Of a stretch of DNA of 31,969 nucleotides, positions 14,300 through 22,079 are shown piece by piece. The notes beneath the pieces were generated by a model, which saw only the letters and a program-made list of their open reading frames with translations, had not been told where the DNA came from and ran no database searches. Origin of the DNA: CAWHPS01 sp963831235 (lineage in GTDB: Bacteria > Fibrobacterota > OXYB2-FULL-49-7 > JAEUSG01); contig CAWHPS010000039.1 of the NCBI GenBank assembly GCA_963831235.1, forward strand, positions 1 to 31,969. The letters run 5' to 3'. How positions within the stretch are numbered: position 1 is the first letter of the stretch; every line of letters starts with the position of its first letter. The position numbers and the translations under genes were made by a program.

Positions 14300-15073
14300 A
14301 TGGTCGTATTAACAAATTCAGTCAGAAGTATTACGATGCCAAATTATATGTGGTCAAGGCTCCTATGTACGTCCATTACATTTGGGTGGAATCCGAGCGG
14401 CCCCATTAATCCGCAGTTAACAGGAAGACCAAACGATTGGAAATGTGGATATTATGAAGCATGCAATCAAACGGTAACTTCGGAAGACGCAAGAAGGCTG
14501 GCAGAAGCCTTATCGGATGCACTGGAAGAAGCTTTGCAACATCGAGGAGTAATTAGTCGGCGTGAGACAAGATTTCCCAGCTATACTAGGCTGTTTCTTG
14601 AAAAACTATTTCAGACTGCTCCTCGTAATTTGCTTATCAGTCAAATTGCCTTCTTAAGAGAAGGAAACTTTAAGCTGTTTTTCATTGACAGTTCGGATGA
14701 TATCCCTATTGCTGTCGCTCAAAGAATTTCGGAAAAATATCAATCATTAAACAAAGGGGATAAAATGGAAACAAATATTAAGCTATGCAGTATGCGACTA
14801 AGAGTGTACCTTGAATGTATAAAATGGTTTGTCGAAATAATCTATTTGGAAAATACTGACTGCATGTATTTCAAGCAGGTTAAATATTGGTCAATTCCAA
14901 AGGAGGAAGTGGAGAGAGCGTTTCAAAAGGTTGGGACATTCCTCAAGAGAGAAATACGGGATATCGAGGATGATGGTGAAGGTGGGTATCTTGCCAATCT
15001 TGTTCCGCCAACCAATAAAAAGACAAGCAACATCGACCAGATCAATAACGAACTGGGAATTATATGTACCTGA
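14300..15073 (+). CDS. Two-domain hypothetical protein, probable fusion
   Basis: The start at 14300 follows AAAGGAAAC; the product is 257 residues. Domain 1 (about 1-150) contains WKCGYYEACNQTVTSEDARRLAEALSDALEEAL, a pattern seen in widespread uncharacterised proteins. Domain 2 (about 156-240) is a paralogue of the preceding 112-residue protein. Between them, AAAGGGGATAAA lies directly before an in-frame ATG (14765), so domain 2 may also be made alone or may once have been a separate gene. Its end overlaps the excisionase-like gene by 10 bp. Confidence 0.6.
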   Translation: MVVLTNSVRSITMPNYMWSRLLCTSITFGWNPSGPINPQLTGRPNDWKCGYYEACNQTVTSEDARRLAEALSDALEEALQHRGVISRRETRFPSYTRLFLEKLFQTAPRNLLISQIAFLREGNFKLFFIDSSDDIPIAVAQRISEKYQSLNKGDKMETNIKLCSMRLRVYLECIKWFVEIIYLENTDCMYFKQVKYWSIPKEEVERAFQKVGTFLKREIRDIEDDGEGGYLANLVPPTNKKTSNIDQINNELGIICT

Positions 15074-15366
15074 ATCAAAATACCACTTTCCGGATGAACC
15101 CCTTTGAATGGGGTTCTTCCGTTTATTCTTCCCAAAAAAAAGAGGATATTTCCCATGATGAAGAATTATGGGATTTGGAACAGTTCTGCGCATGGCTTAA
15201 GATCAGTCGGAACAATGTTTATCACTTCATTGCTGCTGGAACACTTAACGGCGCATGTTACAGGAAGGTCGGAAAGCATCTGCGGTTCATTCCCTCTGTA
15301 TGTCGGCAGCTATTCTTTGATGATAGGTTAATCCTGAAAAGGAAATATTATGGTGTACAGGATTGA
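15064..15366 (+). CDS. Excisionase-like HTH protein
   Basis: The 100-residue product has LWDLEQFCAWLKISRNNVYHFIAAGTL and a following strand (RKVGKHLRFIPSVCRQLF), the excisionase/MerR-type HTH that senses a promoter or att site. It overlaps the integrase start by 17 bp and the gene before by 10 bp. ATG 15064 and ATG 15094 are both possible. It is likely the directionality factor for the integrase, perhaps using the tandem sites at 16481-16520. Assignment is by pattern and neighbourhood. Confidence 0.7.
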   Translation: MYLNQNTTFRMNPFEWGSSVYSSQKKEDISHDEELWDLEQFCAWLKISRNNVYHFIAAGTLNGACYRKVGKHLRFIPSVCRQLFFDDRLILKRKYYGVQD

Positions 15367-16426
15367 TAACGGAAAGTACAGAATCAAGATTGCTTTGAAG
15401 AACATTCAAAGACGGAAAACTTTCTTCGGCACTCGAATTGAGGCGGAACATGAAGAGGAGCGTTGGAAGACAGAACTCCTCCGAAAGCGTGACGGAGTAA
15501 AGGCACCAATTTATACTGTTACTGATTTGGTGGATTATTTCTTGGATAATCATGCCAAGTATAAGAAACCCAGTACATATCATGGTAGCAAAGTAACTTT
15601 ATACCGATTCAAAAAAGACTTCGGGCAACTTGATCCACGTTCAATAACCAAGGAAATGATGACAGTTTACTTTAACGGACTTATGAATCTTCGCCACAAA
15701 CCGGAAGAACAAATCAAATTAAGTGATGCCGCGAAATATAAATATATGGTAATCGTTAAGCAGACGTTTGACTATGCAATAAAGAATGAACGTATTGCGG
15801 AGAATCCATTAAAGTGGATTCCATTACCAAAACTTACAAACACAAGGGATCGTATTCTGAATAGTGATGAGTGGCGGGCACTGTACAGTGAACTACGGGA
15901 GCATCAAAAACCAATTACACTTTTTGCTTATCAGGTGCCATGCCGTGTTTCAGAGCTTGTTTCAATGAAACGCGATCAGGTTGATGTAGAGCATGGTATA
16001 GTCTATCTGCACGATGGTACCACGAAAAATAATCTGGGACGCATTATGCCCATTCCAGAGAATCTCAAAGAATATTTTAAGTCTATACCAGCTGACTCCG
16101 AATACGCATTTTACAGAACCATCGAAGATAAAGAGACCCACACAAAACAATATCTTCCTTTAGGTGATTTGAAAAACTCATTCAACAAGGCTAAGAAACG
16201 CGCCGGTGTTCCGTGGTTACACTTCCACGATCTGCGCCATTGCGCGGTAAGTCAAATGGCTTCCAATGGTATAAGGCAAGAAGTAATAATGAAGGTTGCC
16301 GGAATGAAGACTCCAAGTATTTTCCACAGGTACAGAACCATAAATCTTAAGGAAATCACTGATAGTGTTTCTTTCTATAAGGATTTATCCTTGGATAAAC
16401 CGAAAGAGAACCCTGATGTTTCATGA
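15350..16426 (+). CDS. int: Phage-type tyrosine integrase of the element
   Basis: The ATG at 15350 follows AAAAGGAAAT; 358 residues. An N-terminal arm-binding segment (YRIDNGKYRIKIALKN..., about 1-55) precedes the core-binding domain (about 60-160) and the catalytic domain. R199 (PCRVSEL), K226, H293 and R296 (HDLRHCAV) and Y328 (FHRYRTI) are in place. The usual second His/Trp is Met at position 319 (VAGMKTPSIF). It lies beside attR and carries out integration between the 40-bp tRNA repeats. Arm-type sites follow its stop. Confidence 0.93.
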   Translation: MVYRIDNGKYRIKIALKNIQRRKTFFGTRIEAEHEEERWKTELLRKRDGVKAPIYTVTDLVDYFLDNHAKYKKPSTYHGSKVTLYRFKKDFGQLDPRSITKEMMTVYFNGLMNLRHKPEEQIKLSDAAKYKYMVIVKQTFDYAIKNERIAENPLKWIPLPKLTNTRDRILNSDEWRALYSELREHQKPITLFAYQVPCRVSELVSMKRDQVDVEHGIVYLHDGTTKNNLGRIMPIPENLKEYFKSIPADSEYAFYRTIEDKETHTKQYLPLGDLKNSFNKAKKRAGVPWLHFHDLRHCAVSQMASNGIRQEVIMKVAGMKTPSIFHRYRTINLKEITDSVSFYKDLSLDKPKENPDVS

Positions 16427-16455
16427 ATCTTTATTTTATTCTTTTCCATGTAAAA

Positions 16456-16520
16456 GGTCATCATCCGGTCATCATCGTAGCGGCAAACAACGGATAATAA
16501 CGGCAAATAACCGCAAATAT
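16456..16520 (+). promoter_or_regulatory. Right arm: GGTCATCATC pair plus four 10-bp tandem units
   Basis: GGTCATCATC occurs at 16456-16465 and 16468-16477. Then, in exact 10-bp register, come CGGCAAACAA, CGGATAATAA, CGGCAAATAA and CCGCAAATAT (16481-16520). One unit per helical turn places all four on one face of the DNA. The first part matches the left arm (3258-3291). These are candidate integrase arm sites and/or excisionase sites. Confidence 0.65.
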
Positions 16521-16544
16521 TCCTGTTGTTATTTTTTTTGTTTC

Positions 16545-16574
16545 TTGGTAAGAATCATTATAAAAACTTATTTT
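16545..16574 (+). promoter_or_regulatory. Element-borne promoter for the reconstructed tRNA-Thr
   Basis: TTGGTA (16545-16550) and TATTTT (16569-16574), spacer 18 bp, lie 21 bp before the tRNA. AACTTATTTT around the -10 matches the old promoter at 3138-3147, while the rest differs. So the element brings its own version of the tRNA promoter. Confidence 0.45.
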
Positions 16575-16593
16575 ATAGGCGGTTAGAAAAGAC

Positions 16594-16633
16594 ATGCCAA
16601 AGTAGCTCAGTTGGTAGAGCAATTCATTCGTAA
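16594..16633 (+). repeat. Right attachment repeat (40 bp)
   Basis: Identical to 3166-3205. On the right it continues into the anticodon 3' stem (TGAAT), T arm and acceptor of the tRNA, so this side rebuilds the gene. Confidence 0.85.
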
Positions 16634-16668
16634 TGAATAGGTCACCGGTTCAATTCCGGTCTTTGGCT
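16596..16668 (+). tRNA. tRNA-Thr (anticodon CGT)
   Basis: The cloverleaf is complete: acceptor GCCAAAG/CTTTGGC, D stem GCTC/GAGC, anticodon stem ATTCA/TGAAT with loop TTCGTAA (anticodon CGT, reading ACG), variable loop of 5, T stem ACCGG/CCGGT with loop TTCAATT, discriminator T. No CCA is encoded. Its 5' half and promoter come from the element. Confidence 0.95.
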
Positions 16669-16705
16669 TTTTATGCTTTCTAAATTACCTCTACAGAAGT
16701 AAGCC

Positions 16706-19363
16706 ATGTCAGAACTCGATAAGGTCTATAATCCCGCGGATGTTGAGCGTAAATGGTATGCCCTATGGGAAGATAAGGGCTATTTCCACGCTGATGAAAA
16801 AAAACAAGGCACCCCATACAGCATTGTTATTCCACCGCCTAACATAACCGGCCAGCTCACACTCGGCCATGTGTTAAACAACACGCTTCAGGATATTCTC
16901 GTCCGTCAAAAACGGATGGAGGGGTTTGATGTTTTATGGCTGCCGGGAACAGATCATGCTGGAATCGCGACCCAGAACGTGGTTGAAAAAGCGCTTGCAA
17001 AAGAAGAAAAAAAGAGCCGTCATGATCTTGGACGGGAGGAGTTCTTAAAAAGGGTCTGGGAATGGCGCGAAAAATACGGCTCAACCATAATAGCCCAGTT
17101 GAAAAGACTTGGTGCATCATGCGACTGGAGCCGTCTGCGCTTCACCATGGACGATGGGTATTCCAATGCTGTCAAGGAGTGCTTTGTCAGGCTTTATGAA
17201 AAGGGACTTATTTACCAGGGCCGCCGAATAATAAACTGGTGCCCACGTTGCCGGACTGCTTTGTCTGACGAAGAGAATATCTACAAGGAAAAGCATGGCA
17301 AACTCTGGCACATCAGGTATCCCCTTGCAGAAGGCGAAGGCTCAATCACGGTTGCAACCACAAGGCCTGAAACAATGCTGGGTGATACTGCTGTTGCCGT
17401 GAATCCAGCTGACACGCGTTACAAGGCACTGATTGGCAAAAAAGTAAAGCTCCCGCTTGCTGAACGTGAAATCTTAATTATCGGGGACTCGATTGTTGAC
17501 ATGGAGTTCGGGACAGGGGCTGTCAAAGTAACACCCGCACACGATCCCAATGACTTTGCAATGGGTGAGCGGCATGATCTTGAAAAAATAGTTGTGATGA
17601 ATCCCGATGCCACCATGAATGAAAATGTTCCGAAAAAATATTGCGGCCTTGACAGGTTCACTTGCAGGAAGGCTGTTATTGCGGATCTTGAAGCACTTGG
17701 GCTTCTTGTAAAGATTGAAGAACATACGAATTCAGTGGGCCATTGCGAGCGCTGCGAAACCGTGACAGAACCATATCTCTCAAAGCAATGGTTCGTAAAA
17801 TATGATCCCTGGGTCAAACCTGCCATAAAAGCACTTAATGAAGGAAATCTCCGTTTTTATCCGGATCGCTGGGAAAAGACATTCACCCATTGGCTTGAAA
17901 ATATCCGCGACTGGTGTATCTCCCGCCAGCTATGGTGGGGCCACCGCATACCGGTGTGGTATTGTGAATGTGGGGAGATAATTGTTTCACGCGAGACCCC
18001 AAAAAAATGTGCCCGCTGCGGGGGATCAAGCCTCAAACAGGATGAAGACGTGCTTGACACCTGGTTCTCGTCCTGGCTCTGGCCAATTGCAACAATGGGC
18101 TGGCCTGATGACACGGATTTGCTCAAGAAATTCTATCCCACAACAGCGCTTATTACGGGGCCTGATATAATCTTCTTCTGGGTGGCGCGCATGGTCTTTG
18201 CGGGCCTTGAATTCAAAGGCAGACTGCCTTTCAAGGATGTTTACTTTACGTCAATCGTGCGTGACATGCAGGGCCGCAAGATGAGCAAATCCCTCGGCAA
18301 TTCGCCGGACCCCATTGCTGTAATGGACAAATATGGCACGGATGCATTGCGCTATACGATTATTTCGCTTGCCCCAATGGGCCAGGACGTGCTTTTTTCA
18401 GAGGAGAAATGCGAAATCGGCCGCAACTTCATGAATAAAATCTGGAACATGGCAAGGTTCCTTCTCATGAACATGAAGGGTGCCTGTCCAGTCAAGCCTG
18501 ATAAATCGCAACTTACGGTTGAAGATATATGGATCATGTCGCGTTACAACCGGACTGTCAAGTCTGTCACCGAGTCCCTTGAAAACTATCGTTACAACGA
18601 AGCTCTGAGTACCGCCTATCATTTTACCTGGAATGAGCTTTGCGACTGGTATGTTGAATTCATAAAGCCGAGGCTTGCGGATGGCGCGGACCCTGAATCA
18701 AGACAGGCTGCGCTTTACATTATGAAAGAGGTGCTCATAGGCACTGTTAAAATCCTGCATCCCTTTATCCCGTTTATTACAGAGGAGATATTCGGCGCTT
18801 TAAGGGCAGAAGGGCTTGCTCATGATCCTTCCCTTCATTTAATCACTGCAAAATGGCCTGAATATATTCCGGAAATTGAAAACAACGAGGTCGAATCAAT
18901 GGTTGGGTTTGCACAGGATGTTGTAATTTCAATAAGAAACCTCCGTGCTGAAAAAAATGTTCCTCCTTCAAAAAAAGGTGATGTTGTTGTTATTGCTGCT
19001 GACAAGAAAAGGTTGGACTGGCTAAGGAATATGGAGGTTGCAGTAAAGACCCTGTCACAAACCGGAAAACTTGATATCGCATCAGATGGAGAAGGACCTC
19101 AGGCCTCGGCATCATCCGTTATAAATGGGGCCGCGGTGTTTCTTAACCTGGAAGGTCTTATTGACAAGGCTGCCGAGTGCGAAAAGATAAAAAAGGAAAT
19201 TGAAAAGACAGAAGGCTTTGTAATGTCAATCCAGAAAAAACTTCGCAACGAAGGTTTTCTTAAAAGCGCACCGCAGGATGTTGTTGAACGCGAACGCATG
19301 AAAATGGAAACAGCACGCGAGAAGATAGCCAAACTTAACGAAAACCTGAAATTGTTCGAGTAA
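16706..19363 (+). CDS. valS: Valyl-tRNA synthetase
   Basis: Class I enzyme that charges tRNA-Val with valine. The 885-residue length is normal for bacteria. PPPNITGQLTLGHVLN (residues 43-58) holds the HIGH-type motif and KMSKS lies at 525-529. An editing (CP1) insert and zinc-ribbon-like Cys clusters (CPRCRTALSDEE, CERCETV, CECGE...CARCGG) are visible. The C-terminal Lys/Glu-rich segment (KAAECEKIKKEIEKTEG onward) is the coiled coil that grips the tRNA. It starts 37 bp after the tRNA gene and heads a run with trpE, trpG, a lipoprotein gene and hflX. Confidence 0.97.
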   Translation: MSELDKVYNPADVERKWYALWEDKGYFHADEKKQGTPYSIVIPPPNITGQLTLGHVLNNTLQDILVRQKRMEGFDVLWLPGTDHAGIATQNVVEKALAKEEKKSRHDLGREEFLKRVWEWREKYGSTIIAQLKRLGASCDWSRLRFTMDDGYSNAVKECFVRLYEKGLIYQGRRIINWCPRCRTALSDEENIYKEKHGKLWHIRYPLAEGEGSITVATTRPETMLGDTAVAVNPADTRYKALIGKKVKLPLAEREILIIGDSIVDMEFGTGAVKVTPAHDPNDFAMGERHDLEKIVVMNPDATMNENVPKKYCGLDRFTCRKAVIADLEALGLLVKIEEHTNSVGHCERCETVTEPYLSKQWFVKYDPWVKPAIKALNEGNLRFYPDRWEKTFTHWLENIRDWCISRQLWWGHRIPVWYCECGEIIVSRETPKKCARCGGSSLKQDEDVLDTWFSSWLWPIATMGWPDDTDLLKKFYPTTALITGPDIIFFWVARMVFAGLEFKGRLPFKDVYFTSIVRDMQGRKMSKSLGNSPDPIAVMDKYGTDALRYTIISLAPMGQDVLFSEEKCEIGRNFMNKIWNMARFLLMNMKGACPVKPDKSQLTVEDIWIMSRYNRTVKSVTESLENYRYNEALSTAYHFTWNELCDWYVEFIKPRLADGADPESRQAALYIMKEVLIGTVKILHPFIPFITEEIFGALRAEGLAHDPSLHLITAKWPEYIPEIENNEVESMVGFAQDVVISIRNLRAEKNVPPSKKGDVVVIAADKKRLDWLRNMEVAVKTLSQTGKLDIASDGEGPQASASSVINGAAVFLNLEGLIDKAAECEKIKKEIEKTEGFVMSIQKKLRNEGFLKSAPQDVVERERMKMETAREKIAKLNENLKLFE

Positions 19364-19366
19364 ACC

Positions 19367-20830
19367 ATGCTTACAATTGAAGAGGTCAAAAAGTTTGCTA
19401 AAAAGAATGCTGTGATTCCTTTGGTGCGCGAAGTCCTGGCTGACATGGAAACACCGGTTTCGGTTTACAGCAAAATATCAATCAGCGCTGTAAATGCCTT
19501 TCTTCTTGAATCCGTTGAGGGAGGCGAACGGGTTGCCCGCTACAGCTTCATAGGTATGGATCCTTATCTTACATTCAAGTCAACCGGAAATAAAATAACC
19601 ATAACAGGTCGTGAAACAAAAACAATTGAGGGTGATCCTGTCGCGGTTTTGAAAATCTATACCGACCATTATAAACCGGTCTCAATATCAGGCCTGCCGC
19701 CATTTACAGGCGGGGCTGTTGGGTATTTCAGTTACGACACAGTACGCTTATTTGAAAAGATTCCGGATAATACCAAAAACGATCTTAATCTCCCTGAGAT
19801 GTATTTTTGCTTTTACGATACTGTAATAGCCTTTGATAACAGGCAGCATAAGATACTCATCATATCAAATATAATGGTTGATAACGCGGCTGATATTGGA
19901 AAAGAATACACACGGGCTTTGCTTAAGATTGAAGGAATTGAACAGAAATTAAAAGCGGCTTATATACGGCCTTTCAAAAAAGCTACCCGTTTTGAAGGGC
20001 CAAAAAGCAATTTTAAGAAACAGGCGTTTCTTAATGCTGTCGAGAAATGCAAAAACTACATCAGGGCCGGAGATATATTTCAGGTCGTGCCTTCACAAAG
20101 GTTCGAGATCAAAACCGATGCTGATCCATTCGACATTTATAGAATGCTTCGTATTATTAACCCATCACCTTACAATTTTTTCCTTAAGCTCGACGATGTT
20201 TTTCTAATTGGATCATCGCCCGAGCTCTTGGTCAGGGTAACAGGAAAGAACGTCATAACAAGGCCCCTTGCCGGCACAAGGCGCAGGGGCAAGACTCCTG
20301 AAGAAGACGCCTTGCTCGAAAAAGAACTGCTTGCAGATGAAAAGGAACGGGCCGAGCACCTTATGCTTGTTGATTTGGGGCGGAACGATCTCGGCCGGGT
20401 TTGTGAATATGGGACGGTAAAACCATCCGAATTCATGAAGGTTGAATATTACTCCCATGTGATGCACATATCCTCAACCATTGAGGGTAAGCTTTGTGAA
20501 AACAAAGACCGCTTCGATGCTCTTTTTTCCTGTATTCCAGCGGGAACCCTTTCCGGTGCGCCAAAAATAAGGGCAATGGAAATAATCGACGAGCTGGAAC
20601 CCACACGCAGGTTCACTTATGGCGGGGCCATTGGATACATCGACTTTTCTGGCAATCTTGACACCTGCATAACTATCCGGACAATACTAATGACAGGTGA
20701 CCGAGCCTATGTACAGGCTGGTGCTGGAATTGTAGCTGATTCTGATCCTATAAGCGAATTTGCCGAGACTGAAAACAAGGCCAAAGCGCTTTTACGGGCC
20801 ATTGAAATGGTCAAGGAATACGAAGGGTAA
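19367..20830 (+). CDS. trpE: Anthranilate synthase component I
   Basis: This makes anthranilate from chorismate and ammonia or glutamine, the first step to tryptophan. The 487 residues include the N-terminal LLES block (AFLLESVEGGERVARYSFIG) typical of Trp feedback binding, and the chorismate-site motifs LAGTRRRGK, DLGRNDLGRV, GTLSGAPKIRAMEIIDELE and YGGAIGYIDF. It starts 3 bp after valS and ends 6 bp before trpG. Other trp genes are not in the window. A PabB role is less likely because of the LLES site. Confidence 0.94.
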   Translation: MLTIEEVKKFAKKNAVIPLVREVLADMETPVSVYSKISISAVNAFLLESVEGGERVARYSFIGMDPYLTFKSTGNKITITGRETKTIEGDPVAVLKIYTDHYKPVSISGLPPFTGGAVGYFSYDTVRLFEKIPDNTKNDLNLPEMYFCFYDTVIAFDNRQHKILIISNIMVDNAADIGKEYTRALLKIEGIEQKLKAAYIRPFKKATRFEGPKSNFKKQAFLNAVEKCKNYIRAGDIFQVVPSQRFEIKTDADPFDIYRMLRIINPSPYNFFLKLDDVFLIGSSPELLVRVTGKNVITRPLAGTRRRGKTPEEDALLEKELLADEKERAEHLMLVDLGRNDLGRVCEYGTVKPSEFMKVEYYSHVMHISSTIEGKLCENKDRFDALFSCIPAGTLSGAPKIRAMEIIDELEPTRRFTYGGAIGYIDFSGNLDTCITIRTILMTGDRAYVQAGAGIVADSDPISEFAETENKAKALLRAIEMVKEYEG

Positions 20831-20836
20831 TACATA

Positions 20837-21409
20837 ATGGTTTTAATTATAGACAATTTTGACAGCTTTACATACAACCTTGTGCAGTATCTTGGCGAGC
20901 TTGGAGCGGATTTAAAGGTCTTCCGCAACAATGCCATTACCATTCAGGAAATCGAAAAAATGAAGCCTGAAAGGATTGTAATTTCCCCCGGGCCATGCAC
21001 TCCCAAAGAAGCGGGAATTTCAGTTGAACTGATACGCCATTTCGCAAGCCGGATTCCGATTCTCGGAGTATGCCTTGGCCATCAGGCAATTGGAGAAGCT
21101 TTCGGCGGAAAAGTCATACGTGCTCCATATCTTATGCATGGCAAGACTTCGGAAATTCATCATGACGGCAAGGGAATCTTCGAAGGAATTGAAAACCCCT
21201 TTATTGCAACAAGGTATCATTCTCTAATTGTGGAACGAGAAACCCTGCCTGATTGTCTTTCAATAACAGCTTCTACAAAAGACAATATCATAATGGGCCT
21301 TAAGCACAAGGAATTCCAGGTTACGGGCGTTCAGTTTCATCCTGAATCAATACTCACCAAACCTGGTAAAAAGCTTCTAAACAATTTTCTTTCCAACATT
21401 CGTAACTGA
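20837..21409 (+). CDS. trpG: Anthranilate synthase component II (glutamine amidotransferase)
   Basis: This delivers ammonia from glutamine to TrpE. The class I amidotransferase triad is present: C79 (GVCLGHQ), H168 and E170 (FHPES). IDNFDSFTYNLVQYLGELG opens the protein as usual and PGPCTPKEAG is conserved. At 190 residues it is the normal length and not fused. It may also serve as PabA. Its stop overlaps the next start by one base (TGATGA). Confidence 0.94.
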   Translation: MVLIIDNFDSFTYNLVQYLGELGADLKVFRNNAITIQEIEKMKPERIVISPGPCTPKEAGISVELIRHFASRIPILGVCLGHQAIGEAFGGKVIRAPYLMHGKTSEIHHDGKGIFEGIENPFIATRYHSLIVERETLPDCLSITASTKDNIIMGLKHKEFQVTGVQFHPESILTKPGKKLLNNFLSNIRN

Positions 21410-22059
21410 TGATTAAAACACTTCCTGCCTTTATATTGATTTTATTGCTCTGTATGTGTTCGTCAACAAAACAGGGACAAGCAATACCTCCTGTGAAAGA
21501 CGACAAGCTGACATACGTCAACAAGGGTGGACACATTTCCCTTGAATTGCCGAAGATCAAAGGATGGACAACCGGTGTCCCCTCTGAAGATTTTGCTCGT
21601 AACATCGTTTTCGGCGCTGTTCATGTGGGAAAAATTATCAATCTTATTTTATCAATAGAGCCGCTTAACAGCGACCTGGAAGATTATTATATCCTTGTAA
21701 AGAAGGCCAATGATTTTGAAAAGCGATCAGGTTTTAAGAAAATGGCGCTTGATACATTCACATTGAATGGCGAAAAGGCCCTTAAATTCACTTATATGGC
21801 AAATGTTGTCTCGATTGATTCCGCGCTACTGAATTTATACGATAGTCTTGCCAATGATTCCACATCTGATTCATTAGTCGAGGAGGATACCACCACGTAT
21901 CCTTCGCCCTATAAATTTACCGCCTATGTTTATACAAATATTTTCATGAAGTATGATGAATTCAATTACTGGCTTGAAGTAAGCACGCTTGAAGAAGGGT
22001 ATGATCGAAGAAAACCGTTTATTGATGAGCTAATAAAGGGATTAAAGATTTTAAAGTGA
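21409..22059 (+). CDS. Putative lipoprotein, unknown function
   Basis: The start shares a base with the trpG stop. A hydrophobic N-terminus (LPAFILILLLCMCSS) ends in Cys residues, so lipid anchoring is likely, though no canonical lipobox is present. The 216-residue product then has a soluble part with an acidic Ser/Asp/Thr stretch (about 145-165) and aromatic beta-like segments. No family is recognised. Its place between trpG and hflX in a tight run does not reveal a role. Confidence 0.65.
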   Translation: MIKTLPAFILILLLCMCSSTKQGQAIPPVKDDKLTYVNKGGHISLELPKIKGWTTGVPSEDFARNIVFGAVHVGKIINLILSIEPLNSDLEDYYILVKKANDFEKRSGFKKMALDTFTLNGEKALKFTYMANVVSIDSALLNLYDSLANDSTSDSLVEEDTTTYPSPYKFTAYVYTNIFMKYDEFNYWLEVSTLEEGYDRRKPFIDELIKGLKILK

Positions 22060-22079
22060 TGGAAAAGGCTAAATAAAGA

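Larger units (their letters stand above)
3166..16633 (+). mobile_element. Integrative element in tRNA-Thr(CGT), about 13.5 kb
   Basis: The boundaries are the 40-bp repeats at 3166-3205 and 16594-16633. A phage-type tyrosine integrase (15350-16426) and an excisionase-like gene lie beside the right end. Near-identical composite sites lie just inside each end (3258-3291 and 16456-16488). Cargo includes a second recombinase, ParB-like and replication-initiator-like proteins, and many small unknown genes. No conjugation, capsid or obvious defence genes are visible. Unusually, the element supplies the 5' half of the tRNA and its promoter, while the chromosome supplies the 3' half. It appears to be a composite of two modules meeting near 9 kb. 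Confidence 0.85.

Noticed and set aside
14891..15193. Minus-strand ORFs opposite 14.9-15.2 kb
   Set aside because: Antisense frames of the fusion protein and the excisionase gene without ribosome sites.
10083..16426. Complete phage or conjugative element
   Set aside because: No capsid, terminase, relaxase or secretion genes are seen; only replication, partition-like and integration functions.
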